From NCBI GenBank assembly GCA_003248935.1, contig QFQF01000014.1:62001-126000 (forward strand): DNA of 64,000 nucleotides, given 5' to 3'. Positions within the stretch are counted from its first letter, which is position 1, and each line of letters opens with the position of its first letter. The notes under the pieces were generated by a model that worked only from the letters and a program-made list of their open reading frames with translations, did no database searches and had not been told where the DNA came from. The DNA comes from Sphingobium sp. (GTDB taxonomy: Bacteria > Pseudomonadota > Alphaproteobacteria > Sphingomonadales > Sphingomonadaceae). Shown piece by piece: positions 48,519-56,314 of the stretch. Made by a program: the position numbers and the translations under genes.

Positions 48519-48543
48519 CGGGCGGGTTGCGAGAACCCGTCCG
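48519..48543 (+). promoter_or_regulatory. Stem-loop 2 downstream of csgG
   Basis: CGGGCGGGTT (48519-48528) and AACCCGTCCG (48534-48543) form 10 pairs with one G-U, around a 5-base loop GCGAG. It starts only 7 bases after stem-loop 1. The pair could terminate, attenuate or protect the mRNA. Confidence 0.65.
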
Positions 48544-48793
48544 GGTTGTGAGTAGCCTCACGATCGGAACAATGCCGCCGTTTCCGGCTCCGTGCAAGGG
48601 ATCACCCCCTGAAACGGGACGAAGGCGCGCGTCCTTCCGACAGGCGGCTTCGGGCAACCTCAATGCCTCTCGCCGGTCGCGCCGTCGCCGGTGCGCGCGG
48701 CCGCCATCCCGCCGGCAAGTGGGGTCGGGCGATTGCCCGGTCGTTTCCTGCGGACGCGCAAGCCGTGACCGCGCCAAGACATGGAGAAGTGCG

Positions 48794-49780
48794 ATGAGAA
48801 AACTACTTCTTGCTGCCGTTTCGGCCTCGGCCATGATGGTCGCCGTTCCGGCACTGGCCGAAAATTCGACCAGCACGATCAACCAGTCGAACCTGGGCAA
48901 TGTCGCCAATATCGACCAGATCAATGCCCTGAGCGGCGGCGCGTCGACCGTGACGCAATCCGGCCAGTACAACACGGCCAACGTCACCCAGGGTGACGAC
49001 GGCACGGCCGGCGGCATCATCAACACGTCGGAGGTCACGCAGTCCGGCAACAACAACACCGCCGACGTCACGCAATATACCAGCACCTTCCCGCTATCGA
49101 CCTTTTCCCAGGTCAACCAGTCGGGCAGCGACAACAGCGCGACCGTCGACCAGCTTGATGACGGCCAGACATCTTATGTCACCCAGTCGAGCGACAACAA
49201 CACGGCGGTCGTGACGCAGGGCGACGCGACACTCGCCCTTACCGACGAAAGCTGGGGCAATTATTCGTCGATCAACCAGGGTGGCGACGGCAGCCATTAT
49301 GCCAGCGTCTATCAGGTCGGCGTCGGCAACAGCAGCACGGTGGATCAGGGCGGCTATTCGAACGAGGCCTATGTCTATCAGACCGGTGACGGCAACGGCG
49401 CCTCCGTCACCCAGACGGGCAGCGACAATGCCGGTGAGATCTACCAATATGGTGACGGCGGCACGTCGAGCATCACCCAGCAGGGCACGCTCAATTATGC
49501 CGTCAACGAGCAGACCGGCGACAATGACAGCTCGTCGATCAGCCAGACCGGTTACGGCAGTTATGCCGGTGTCGGCCAATATGGCGACAACGACAGCTCG
49601 ACCGTCACCCAGTCCGGCCTCAGCCAATATGCGCTGGTGCTGCAATATGGCAGCGACAACGGCTCCACCGTCGATCAGTCGGGCGTAGGCAATCAGGCCT
49701 TCGTCACGCAATATTCGAACGGCAACAGCTCGGCCGTGACACAGTCGGGTGCGTACAACATCGCGAACGTCGCCCAGTGA
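48794..49780 (+). CDS. Major curlin-like subunit (CsgA-type repeat protein)
   Basis: Probable amyloid fibre subunit of 328 residues. A signal peptide (cut after PALA, about residue 22) is followed by about 20 curlin half-repeats of 11 residues with the pattern xGxxNxAxVxQ; from roughly residue 170 they run without breaks, Tyr-Gln and Thr-Gln ends often alternating to give 22-residue units. The mature chain contains no Lys, Arg, Cys or Met. E. coli CsgA has five 22-residue repeats, so this is about twice as long. Exported through CsgG. ATG 48794 with GGAGAAG upstream; stem-loops flank the gene. Confidence 0.9.
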   Translation: MRKLLLAAVSASAMMVAVPALAENSTSTINQSNLGNVANIDQINALSGGASTVTQSGQYNTANVTQGDDGTAGGIINTSEVTQSGNNNTADVTQYTSTFPLSTFSQVNQSGSDNSATVDQLDDGQTSYVTQSSDNNTAVVTQGDATLALTDESWGNYSSINQGGDGSHYASVYQVGVGNSSTVDQGGYSNEAYVYQTGDGNGASVTQTGSDNAGEIYQYGDGGTSSITQQGTLNYAVNEQTGDNDSSSISQTGYGSYAGVGQYGDNDSSTVTQSGLSQYALVLQYGSDNGSTVDQSGVGNQAFVTQYSNGNSSAVTQSGAYNIANVAQ

Positions 49781-49804
49781 CGGCGCGGGCGTAACGGCGC
49801 GGGA

Positions 49805-49839
49805 CGCGGGAGGAAGGCAATCAGGGCCGTCCTCCCGCG
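49805..49839 (+). promoter_or_regulatory. Stem-loop between the two curlin genes
   Basis: CGCGGGAGGA (49805-49814) and TCCTCCCGCG (49830-49839) form a perfect 10-base-pair stem with a 15-base loop, starting 24 bases after the major curlin stop and ending 24 bases before the next start. It may hold back transcription or protect the upstream mRNA, giving more major subunit than minor. Confidence 0.65.
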
Positions 49840-49863
49840 CTCCCCGGATCATTGGGATGTGCC

Positions 49864-50427
49864 ATGTGGAACAGTGTCCTTCGTGCCTTGCCGGCGATGG
49901 TGCTGGCGGGCTTCGCCTCACCGGCGCAGGCGCAGGCCGGGCTCGACCCCCGACTGTCCGTGCTTCAGGTGGGCACGGGCAACCTTGCCGACCTGCGGCA
50001 GGATGGCGCCGGGCATCATGCGGCTCTGGAGCAGAGCGGCGACGGCAATGAGGCACGGCTGACGCAATCGGGCGGCGGTGCCAGCGACATTGCCGCCATC
50101 GTGACCGGCAGCCTCAACCGGCTGACGGCAACGCAGCGCGGCAACGGGGGTGGGAGCAACCTTGCGGCCGTGCTCCAGACCGGCGCCGGCAATGACGCAA
50201 CCCTCGCGCAGGAAAGCGTCGCAGGCGGCTTTAACGAGATCAGCCTGACGCAGAACGGCAACGGGAACAGCGCCGACCTCAGCCAATATGGCGACGACAA
50301 CCGGATGGCCCTGACCCAGAACGGGGACGGCAACGGCGCCGTGCTGAGCCAGACAGGAACCGCGCTCGACATCGACGTGACGCAAAGCGGCGGCGGCGCG
50401 GTCGTCATTTCCCAGACGCGGCCATGA
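49864..50427 (+). CDS. Minor curlin-like subunit (possible CsgB-type nucleator)
   Basis: 187 residues with a signal peptide (about 23 residues, ending in PAQAQ). The mature chain has irregular curlin half-repeats, such as QVGTGNLADLRQ, QSGDGNEARLTQ, QTGAGNDATLAQ, QNGNGNSADLSQ and QNGDGNGAVLSQ. Unlike its neighbour it contains Arg residues and a broken central stretch, and ends in a shorter Val-rich repeat. These differences fit a nucleator or a capping subunit, by analogy with CsgB. The ribosome-binding site is weak. Its stop overlaps the next start as ATGA. Confidence 0.8.
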   Translation: MWNSVLRALPAMVLAGFASPAQAQAGLDPRLSVLQVGTGNLADLRQDGAGHHAALEQSGDGNEARLTQSGGGASDIAAIVTGSLNRLTATQRGNGGGSNLAAVLQTGAGNDATLAQESVAGGFNEISLTQNGNGNSADLSQYGDDNRMALTQNGDGNGAVLSQTGTALDIDVTQSGGGAVVISQTRP

Positions 50428-51014
50428 CGGGGCGGGTGCGATGGCCGCCCGATGGCATCGGACGCGCGATCATTGGCGCGGCGCTGCTGATCGGCGTGTT
50501 GCTGACCGGTACCATCCTGTCGCGCGCATCGGCACAGACCGCAACCGACAAACCGCGGGCCGACACCTCGTCGGGCATCGACCAGATCGGCACCCGGGAG
50601 GGTGGCCTCGACGCAGGCGCGCAGGAGCAGATCGATGCCGGCCGTCGCGGCGCGGATGCCCATGAGACCGGCATCGAACAATTGCCCCGCAATGCGCGCC
50701 TGACCGACGATGACGCCAATCCGGAACAGGAGATAGGCGTCGTCGACAGCGCCGACGGGCGGCGCGCGCTGTACGACGAGGTTGCGGGCGTGTGGCAGAC
50801 GATCCGGCAACGGGGTCAGCAGCCCACGCCGGAACTGATCGCGCGCGAGATAGGGCCGGAGGCGCTGTCGCAATTCCTGAACAGCTTTCCCGGCGCCAAC
50901 ACGATCTTCGGCATAGACAGCGACATCATGCCGCTGAAACCGCCCGAGGGGGCCGACGCCCTGGCCGCCAGAGGCGGGGATGGCACCAGCATGCCGAAGG
51001 TGGATCAGCCATGA
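50424..51014 (+). CDS. Unrecognised exported protein in the curli operon
   Basis: Not recognised. 196 residues: an N-terminal hydrophobic segment (about 13-35) that could be a signal peptide or anchor, then a polar, low-complexity part (Gly/Asp/Glu-rich, about 40-110), and a C-terminal folded-looking part with WQTIRQRG, LIAREIGPEALSQFLNSFPG and NTIFGIDSD. No curlin repeats, and no CsgE or CsgD features. Both ends overlap its neighbours as ATGA, so it is translated together with the minor curlin and the CsgH-like gene; a role in curli assembly is likely by context only. Confidence 0.7.
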   Translation: MTGRVRWPPDGIGRAIIGAALLIGVLLTGTILSRASAQTATDKPRADTSSGIDQIGTREGGLDAGAQEQIDAGRRGADAHETGIEQLPRNARLTDDDANPEQEIGVVDSADGRRALYDEVAGVWQTIRQRGQQPTPELIAREIGPEALSQFLNSFPGANTIFGIDSDIMPLKPPEGADALAARGGDGTSMPKVDQP

Positions 51015-51415
51015 CGCCGCCGGGAGGCGCATGGGCGCTGGCGGTTCTACTGAGCCAGCCGGCCGGCGAGGGCCAGACGGGCGCAACCAGACAGGAGCAT
51101 GGCCCCATGTCCGTACAGTCCAAGGACGCCACCCCGGTGCATGAAGGGCATGCGGTCCGGCTGGAAACGACGACCGGCGAAGACGGTCAGGTGCGCCTGT
51201 CCGTGATCGGCCTCGCCAGCGCGCGCACAGCCATATCCTACGTGCTGGACGTGACCGGCGGATCGCGCCTGCGCCAGAGCGGCCACGCGCTGCTGGAACC
51301 GGGCAGGCAGGCGACGCTCTGCACGATAACGATCGACGGCGACCGGCCATGGACGGCAGAGATCGAGGTACGGCAGGACGGGCAGGGAAGCTATCGCATT
51401 ACGCAGGCCGGGTGA
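51011..51415 (+). CDS. csgH: CsgH-like curli chaperone
   Basis: 134 residues. After an N-terminal segment that may be a short signal peptide (LAVLLSQPAG), the body is predicted all-beta (VRLETTTGEDGQVRLSVIG, ISYVLDVTGG, PWTAEIEVRQDGQGSYRI), fitting the CsgC/CsgH immunoglobulin-like fold. CsgH is the alphaproteobacterial CsgC counterpart that keeps curlin from polymerising in the periplasm. There is only one Cys (in TLCTITI), so the CxC of E. coli CsgC is missing. It ends the operon; a tRNA gene on the other strand follows. Confidence 0.68.
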   Translation: MTPPGGAWALAVLLSQPAGEGQTGATRQEHGPMSVQSKDATPVHEGHAVRLETTTGEDGQVRLSVIGLASARTAISYVLDVTGGSRLRQSGHALLEPGRQATLCTITIDGDRPWTAEIEVRQDGQGSYRITQAG

Positions 51416-51435
51416 CGCCGTCGTTCGCGATCCGG

Positions 51436-51522
51436 CGGACAGGGTGGGATTCGAACCCACGGTGAGCTTGCACCCACGGCGGTTTTCAAGACCGCTGCCT
51501 TAAACCACTCGGCCACCTGTCC
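51436..51522 (-). tRNA. tRNA-Ser (anticodon UGA)
   Basis: On the minus strand the acceptor stem is GGACAGG/CCTGTCC with discriminator G; the D arm contains GGCCGAGTGG. The anticodon stem-loop GCGGTCTTGAAAACCGC has TGA in the loop, decoding UCA and other UCN codons. The long variable arm (GTGGGTGCAAGCTCAC) is typical of serine, and the T arm GGGTTCGAATCCC is intact. CCA is not encoded. Confidence 0.95.
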
Positions 51523-51644
51523 GGTGGCGCCGTCTTATCGTCCCGGCGCGCGTTGCCAAGGTAAAACTTGCGACGGCATGAGAACGAAAGGGGATTCACC
51601 TTCTGCCGGGTCTGTGCGACAACGGGTGCGAAAGGGAGATTTGC

Positions 51645-52703
51645 ATGCGTTCCGCCATTCTCGCCGTCCTGCTGGCGGCGACCCCGGCCGCCAGCCAGGA
51701 GATGCCGCCGCAGGGCGCTGCATCCCCCACGACGGTCCAGCCCGTGCCGGTCGATGCCGGGTTCCAGGCCTATCTGAACGGCCTTCGCCCCAAGGCGCGG
51801 GCGATGGGGATTTCGGATGCGACGCTGAACGGCGTGTTCCCGGCACTGACGCCCAACCCGCGCGTAGTGGCGCTCGACCAGTCGCAGCCGGGCGGCAGTT
51901 TCGATTCACCGATCCCCGATTTCGAACCCTACCGCCAGCGGCACGTCGACGCGGCGCGGATCAACCGGGGGCGGATCGCCTATGCCGCCAATCGCGCGAA
52001 ACTCTCGCAGATCGAAGCGCAGACCGGCGTGCCGGAGGCGATCATGGTCGCGATCTATGGCCATGAGACCAACTATGGCGCGTTCACCGGCGACTTCGAC
52101 CTTATCCGCTCCCTCGCGACGCTCGCCTATGAAGGGCGTCGGCGTACCCTGTTCGAGCCCGAACTGCTCGCGACCCTGAAGATGCTCGACAGCGGCGTGC
52201 CGCGATCCCGGCTGGTCGGAAGCTGGGCCGGGGCCACCGGCTATCCCCAGTTCCTGCCGAGCGTCTACCTGAAGATGGCGCGGGACGGCGATGGCGACGG
52301 AAAAGCCGACATCTGGACCAGCGAGGCTGACGCGCTGGCGTCCATCGCCAATTATTTCGTCAGCGCAGGCTGGCGGCGCGGACAGCCCTGGGGCATCGCG
52401 GTCACGGTTCCCGCGACCCTTGACCGTGCGTCGGTTGCCACCCGTACCAACGCGCCGCGTTGTCCCCGGGTGATGCAACGCCACAGCCGCTGGCTCACCA
52501 TGGCGGAGTGGCGTCAGCGCGGCGTCGTGCCGCAGGGCGTGGCCTGGCCGGGCGACTCCGTGCTGGCGACACTGCTCGAACCCGACGGGCCGGGGAAGAC
52601 CGCCTATCTGCTGACCGGCAATTATCGCGTGATCCTCGATTATAACTGCTCGAACTTCTACGCGTTGTCCGTAGGGCTGCTCGCCAATGCCGTGCAGCAA
52701 TAG
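51645..52703 (+). CDS. Lytic murein transglycosylase (MltB/SltB type)
   Basis: Periplasmic peptidoglycan lyase of 352 residues that makes 1,6-anhydromuropeptides. A signal peptide (about 18 residues) precedes the GH103-type domain; the catalytic Glu141 is in YGHETNYGAFTG. Other conserved blocks are SWAGATGYPQFLPS and DIWTSEADALASIANYF, with an N-terminal FxxYLxGL-like motif (FQAYLNGLRPKA). No PG-binding C-terminal domain is seen. Its 3' end overlaps or abuts the RlpA gene, another septal-wall enzyme. Confidence 0.92.
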   Translation: MRSAILAVLLAATPAASQEMPPQGAASPTTVQPVPVDAGFQAYLNGLRPKARAMGISDATLNGVFPALTPNPRVVALDQSQPGGSFDSPIPDFEPYRQRHVDAARINRGRIAYAANRAKLSQIEAQTGVPEAIMVAIYGHETNYGAFTGDFDLIRSLATLAYEGRRRTLFEPELLATLKMLDSGVPRSRLVGSWAGATGYPQFLPSVYLKMARDGDGDGKADIWTSEADALASIANYFVSAGWRRGQPWGIAVTVPATLDRASVATRTNAPRCPRVMQRHSRWLTMAEWRQRGVVPQGVAWPGDSVLATLLEPDGPGKTAYLLTGNYRVILDYNCSNFYALSVGLLANAVQQ

Positions 52704-52704
52704 G

Positions 52705-53325
52705 ATGCGCGGCGCGGGCACGGCCCTGCTGCTGGCGCTGACGCTGTCCGCCTGCGGCACGGTGGGCGGCGGGACACGCTACCGGCCGGTCGCCGACACA
52801 CCGGTACGGGTGGGCAAGCCCTACACGATCAAGGGCATCACTTATGCTCCGGCCGACACGGCCGACTATGACGCGCTCGGCTACGCCTCCTGGTACGGCT
52901 CCGAATCCGGCAACATGACCGCCAATGGCGAGCGTTTCGAGCCGGGCGGGGTGACGGCCGCGCACAAGACGCTGCCCTTGCCCTGTTATGTCGAGGTGAC
53001 GGCACTCGACACCGGACGCACGATACTGGTGCGGATCAACGACCGGGGCCCGTTCGCGCGCGGCCGGGTGATCGACCTGTCGCGCGGGGCGGCGGAGCAA
53101 CTGGGAATCCGGCAGAGCGGCGTTGCGGCCGTGCGCGTGCGCCGCGTCAATCCGCCCGAAGCGGACCGGGCGAAGCTGCGAAAGGGCAAGCGCGCGCCGG
53201 AGCGGGCACAGGCCAGTGCCACGCTGCTGGAGGCCCTGCGCGGGCAGCTGGCCGGTGGTCCGGTCAATGCGGTGGCGAGTGACGCCATGATCCCCGGCGG
53301 CGGGGGCAGGGGCGGGCAACCGTGA
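52705..53325 (+). CDS. rlpA: RlpA-like septal ring lytic transglycosylase
   Basis: Lipoprotein of about 206 residues; the lipobox LSACG follows a short hydrophobic signal. The double-psi beta-barrel domain carries ASWYGSESGNMTANGERF, the HKTLPL segment with the conserved His, and RINDRGPFARGRVIDLS with the catalytic Asp. RlpA cuts denuded glycan at the septum in some bacteria. The SPOR domain found at the C-terminus of many relatives is missing; only a short basic tail follows. The start may instead be ATG 52687, which overlaps the upstream gene by 17 bases. Confidence 0.88.
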   Translation: MRGAGTALLLALTLSACGTVGGGTRYRPVADTPVRVGKPYTIKGITYAPADTADYDALGYASWYGSESGNMTANGERFEPGGVTAAHKTLPLPCYVEVTALDTGRTILVRINDRGPFARGRVIDLSRGAAEQLGIRQSGVAAVRVRRVNPPEADRAKLRKGKRAPERAQASATLLEALRGQLAGGPVNAVASDAMIPGGGGRGGQP

Positions 53326-53455
53326 CCGCAGGCTGACGGGACGCGCCGGAAGGGCTTTCCACAATGGCCCCAATATGGCTAATGGGCATCGATAACGACG
53401 CAGGGCCGTCGCAAGACCAACGACACCCCAGAACAGGGCACGATCCGGGATCATC

Positions 53456-54619
53456 ATGAAGAAAGCCTTCGCAGCAGCGTTCCTCCTCGCTCTCGCCGCA
53501 CAGCCGCTCGTCGCGGCGGCGCCGCCCTACACCAGCGCGGCGCCCATCGCCTACATGAAGGATCTGTCGTCGGGCGCGGTGCTGTACGACAAGGGCGGCG
53601 AGAAGCGGATGCCGCCCGCGTCCATGGCGAAGATGATGACCGCCCATGTCGCGTTCCGCCTGATCCAGAAGGGTGAGCTGAAGCTCGACACGAAATTCAC
53701 CGTGCGCCCCGAAACATGGCAGAGGTGGCATGGACCGCAGGCGGGCTCCACCATGTTCCTCTCGCCCGGCGAGCAGGTGTCGGTGAGCGACCTGCTTCAT
53801 GGCATCATCACCTTGTCCGGGAACGACGCCTGCGTTGTCCTGGCCGAAGGCATCGCCGGAACGGAGGAGGCGTTCGTCGCCCAGATGAATCAGGAGGGGC
53901 AGCGCCTCGGCCTGACCGACAGCCATTTCGGCACCAGCAACGGCTGGCCCGATGAGGGCGTCACCTATGTGACCGCGCGCGACCTGGCGAAGCTCGCCGA
54001 GGCGACGATCCTGGAGACGCCGGACCTCTACAAGAATTTCTATGCGACCCGCTCGTTCACCTGGGGCAAGACCATGGGCGGCGCCGACATCGAGCAGGCG
54101 AACCGCAATCCCCTGCTGGGCAAGGTCGAGGGCGCCGATGGCCTGAAGACCGGCCATACCGAAGAGGCCGGGTTCGGCTTCACCGGGTCCGCCATCCAGA
54201 ATGGGCGGCGGCTGGTGATGGTCGTCGCCGGGCTCGACACTTTCAACGGCCGGATCGCCGAATCCGTATCGTTCATGGACTGGGGCTTCCGCGCGTGGAA
54301 GGCGCAGCCACTGTTCAAGCAGGGCGCGCAGGTCGAAACCGCCGAGGTCCAGATGGGCAGCGCCCGTTCGGTGGCGCTGGTCGCACCCCGCGATCTGGGC
54401 GTCACCTTGCCGCGGTCGGCATCGGGCAACATCACGGTGAAGGTCATCTATAACGGCCCGATCAAGGCACCGATCAGCAAGGGGCAGGAGATCGCCCAAC
54501 TGGTCGTGTCGACGCCGGACACGCCAGCGCAGATCATGCCGCTCGTCGCCGCGCAGGACGTGGCCGCGGCGGGCATCTTCGGCCGGTTGTGGAACGGCCT
54601 CCTGTCCTTCTTCGGATGA
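53456..54619 (+). CDS. dacC: D-alanyl-D-alanine carboxypeptidase (PBP5/6 type)
   Basis: Low-molecular-weight penicillin-binding protein of 387 residues that trims the terminal D-Ala of peptidoglycan. A signal peptide covers residues 1-21. Active-site motifs: SxxK as SMAK (56-59), SxN as SGN (121-123), and KTG (231-233). A C-terminal beta domain and an amphipathic end (GRLWNGLLSFFG) anchor it to the membrane. Its stop overlaps the tmk start as ATGA, in a conserved dac-tmk-holB order. Confidence 0.94.
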   Translation: MKKAFAAAFLLALAAQPLVAAAPPYTSAAPIAYMKDLSSGAVLYDKGGEKRMPPASMAKMMTAHVAFRLIQKGELKLDTKFTVRPETWQRWHGPQAGSTMFLSPGEQVSVSDLLHGIITLSGNDACVVLAEGIAGTEEAFVAQMNQEGQRLGLTDSHFGTSNGWPDEGVTYVTARDLAKLAEATILETPDLYKNFYATRSFTWGKTMGGADIEQANRNPLLGKVEGADGLKTGHTEEAGFGFTGSAIQNGRRLVMVVAGLDTFNGRIAESVSFMDWGFRAWKAQPLFKQGAQVETAEVQMGSARSVALVAPRDLGVTLPRSASGNITVKVIYNGPIKAPISKGQEIAQLVVSTPDTPAQIMPLVAAQDVAAAGIFGRLWNGLLSFFG

Positions 54620-55242
54620 CCGGCCGCTTCATCAGCCTGGAGGGCGGTGAAGGGGCAGGCAAGTCGACCCAGATGCGGGCGCTGGCCCAGGCCCTGCGGA
54701 AACGCGGGCTGGACGTGGTCGAGACCCGGGAACCCGGCGGCAGCGCGGGTGCCGAGGCGATTCGGGGCCTGCTGCTGACCGGCGATGCCGACCGATGGGG
54801 CGCCCGCGCCGAAGCGCTGCTGTTCGCGGCGGCGCGCGCCGACCATGTGGAGCGGACCATCCGCCCGGCACTGGCCGCCGGGCAATGGGTCGTTTCCGAC
54901 CGCTTCCTCGACAGCAGCCGCGCCTATCAGGGCGAAACCGGCGGCATGGGCGACGATGATATCGTGACGCTGCACCGGATCGGCAGCGAGGGGCTGTTGC
55001 CCGACCGGACGCTCGTCCTGACCCTGCCCGAAGCCGAGGCCGCCGCACGCGCCCATGCGCGGGACGGGGGCGAGGGCGACCGCATAGGGGGACGCGATGC
55101 GGCCTTCCATCGCAAGGTCGCCGGGCGTTTCGCCGCCATCGCCGCGCACGAGCCCGAACGTGTCCGCCTGATCGACGCGAGCGGAACCGCCGATGACGTG
55201 ACCGGACGCCTGATGGCCGCCCTGGCGGACCTGTTGCCATGA
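54616..55242 (+). CDS. tmk: Thymidylate kinase
   Basis: Phosphorylates dTMP to dTDP. The P-loop GGEGAGKS (10-17) and the DR(Y/F) motif in VVSDRFLDSSRAYQG (about 93) are typical; ETREPGGS is the third signature. The length of 208 residues is normal. Overlaps both neighbours as ATGA (dacC before, holB after), so it is translated as part of one chain of genes. Confidence 0.96.
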   Translation: MTGRFISLEGGEGAGKSTQMRALAQALRKRGLDVVETREPGGSAGAEAIRGLLLTGDADRWGARAEALLFAAARADHVERTIRPALAAGQWVVSDRFLDSSRAYQGETGGMGDDDIVTLHRIGSEGLLPDRTLVLTLPEAEAAARAHARDGGEGDRIGGRDAAFHRKVAGRFAAIAAHEPERVRLIDASGTADDVTGRLMAALADLLP

Positions 55243-56228
55243 CGTCAGCATGGCCGGCCTATCTGGGGCAGGACGCGCAGGAGCAGGTGATCCTGAACGC
55301 AGCGGCTGGGCCGCGCATGCACCATGGCTGGATACTGGCCGGGCCGCGCGGCATCGGAAAGGCGCATTTCGCCCGGACGGCGGCAAGGCGGCTGCTGGCG
55401 GATGCCGCGGGACCGCCCATCGACCTGCCGGGGCTTGCCGTTCCGGACGATCATCCCGTGGCGCGGCTGTTCCAGTCAGGTGCGCATCCCGACTATGCCG
55501 AACTGGAACGGCTCGAAACCGATACGGGGGATCGCAAGCGCAACATCAGCATCGATCAGGTGCGCCAGCTCCAGCGGATGTTCGCGACGGTCCCGTCCCT
55601 GTCGCAGCGCCGGGTCGTGGTGATCGACAGCGCCGACGATCTGGAACGCAATGCCGCCAATGCCCTGCTGAAGAATCTGGAGGAGCCGCCGCTCGGCACG
55701 ATCTTCTTCCTGGTCAGCCATGCGCCCGCGCGCCTGCTGCCCACCATCCGCTCCCGCTGCCGCATATTGCGTTTTCCCGCACTGCCCGACGCGCTGGTGC
55801 GGCGGATCGTTCAGGAGAAGATGGCCGATACCCCGGCGGAGGAGATCGATGCGCTCGTGACATTGGGCAAGGGCAGTCCGGGCCGGGCGCTGACCTTCGG
55901 CAACAGTGGCGCAGCGGACGTGGAAAAGGCGCTGCGCGCGATCCTGTCTGACGGCGACCCCGGCAATATAGCGCGGCTGGCGCTGGCCCGCTCGATGGCG
56001 ACGAAGGCCGGGCGTCCGCGCTATGAAGCGATGCTGGAGCGCGCGCCCTCCTTCATCGCCGATGTCGCCCGGTCACGCGCGGGCGGCCCGATGCGCGATG
56101 CGCTCGATGCGTGGGAGCAGGCGCGGCAGCTTGCCTCCGGCGCGATGCTCCTGTCGCTCGATCCGGCAAGCGTCGCGTTCGAACTGGGAAGTCTCGTCGC
56201 GGGACTGGCGGAGGAAGGCGCGAGGTAG
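55239..56228 (+). CDS. holB: DNA polymerase III delta-prime subunit
   Basis: Clamp-loader subunit of 329 residues. The N-terminal AAA+ domain has a P-loop-like GPRGIGKAH (about 32-40) and the SRC arginine-finger box as IRSRCRILRF (about 170). HNP-like sensor and ISIDQVRQLQRMF (about 105) are visible. The C-terminal third is the weakly conserved collar domain. The start overlaps tmk; 86 bases separate it from metG. Confidence 0.93.
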   Translation: MTSAWPAYLGQDAQEQVILNAAAGPRMHHGWILAGPRGIGKAHFARTAARRLLADAAGPPIDLPGLAVPDDHPVARLFQSGAHPDYAELERLETDTGDRKRNISIDQVRQLQRMFATVPSLSQRRVVVIDSADDLERNAANALLKNLEEPPLGTIFFLVSHAPARLLPTIRSRCRILRFPALPDALVRRIVQEKMADTPAEEIDALVTLGKGSPGRALTFGNSGAADVEKALRAILSDGDPGNIARLALARSMATKAGRPRYEAMLERAPSFIADVARSRAGGPMRDALDAWEQARQLASGAMLLSLDPASVAFELGSLVAGLAEEGAR

Positions 56229-56314
56229 CCGGTTCAGGCGGTGACGTCCGGGCGGCTTCATTTCCGCACGGTGGAATGTTCCCTTCCGCCGGAAATCACT
56301 CTAGAGCCTCCGGC

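Larger units (their letters stand above)
48456..48793. other. 338-base untranslated gap between csgG and the major curlin gene
   Basis: No convincing gene. It contains two tandem hairpins (listed separately) close to the csgG stop, then about 250 GC-rich bases without a clear -10 box before the curlin ribosome-binding site GGAGAAG. It could hold the curlin gene's own promoter or a long structured leader. Confidence 0.6.

Noticed and set aside
48794..49780. Possible CRISPR or tandem DNA repeat
   Set aside because: The roughly 33-base periodicity is degenerate and in frame; it encodes the 11-residue curlin repeats.
50424..51014. CsgE in the curli operon
   Set aside because: No CsgE-like sequence blocks are visible, and the protein is longer and mostly low complexity.
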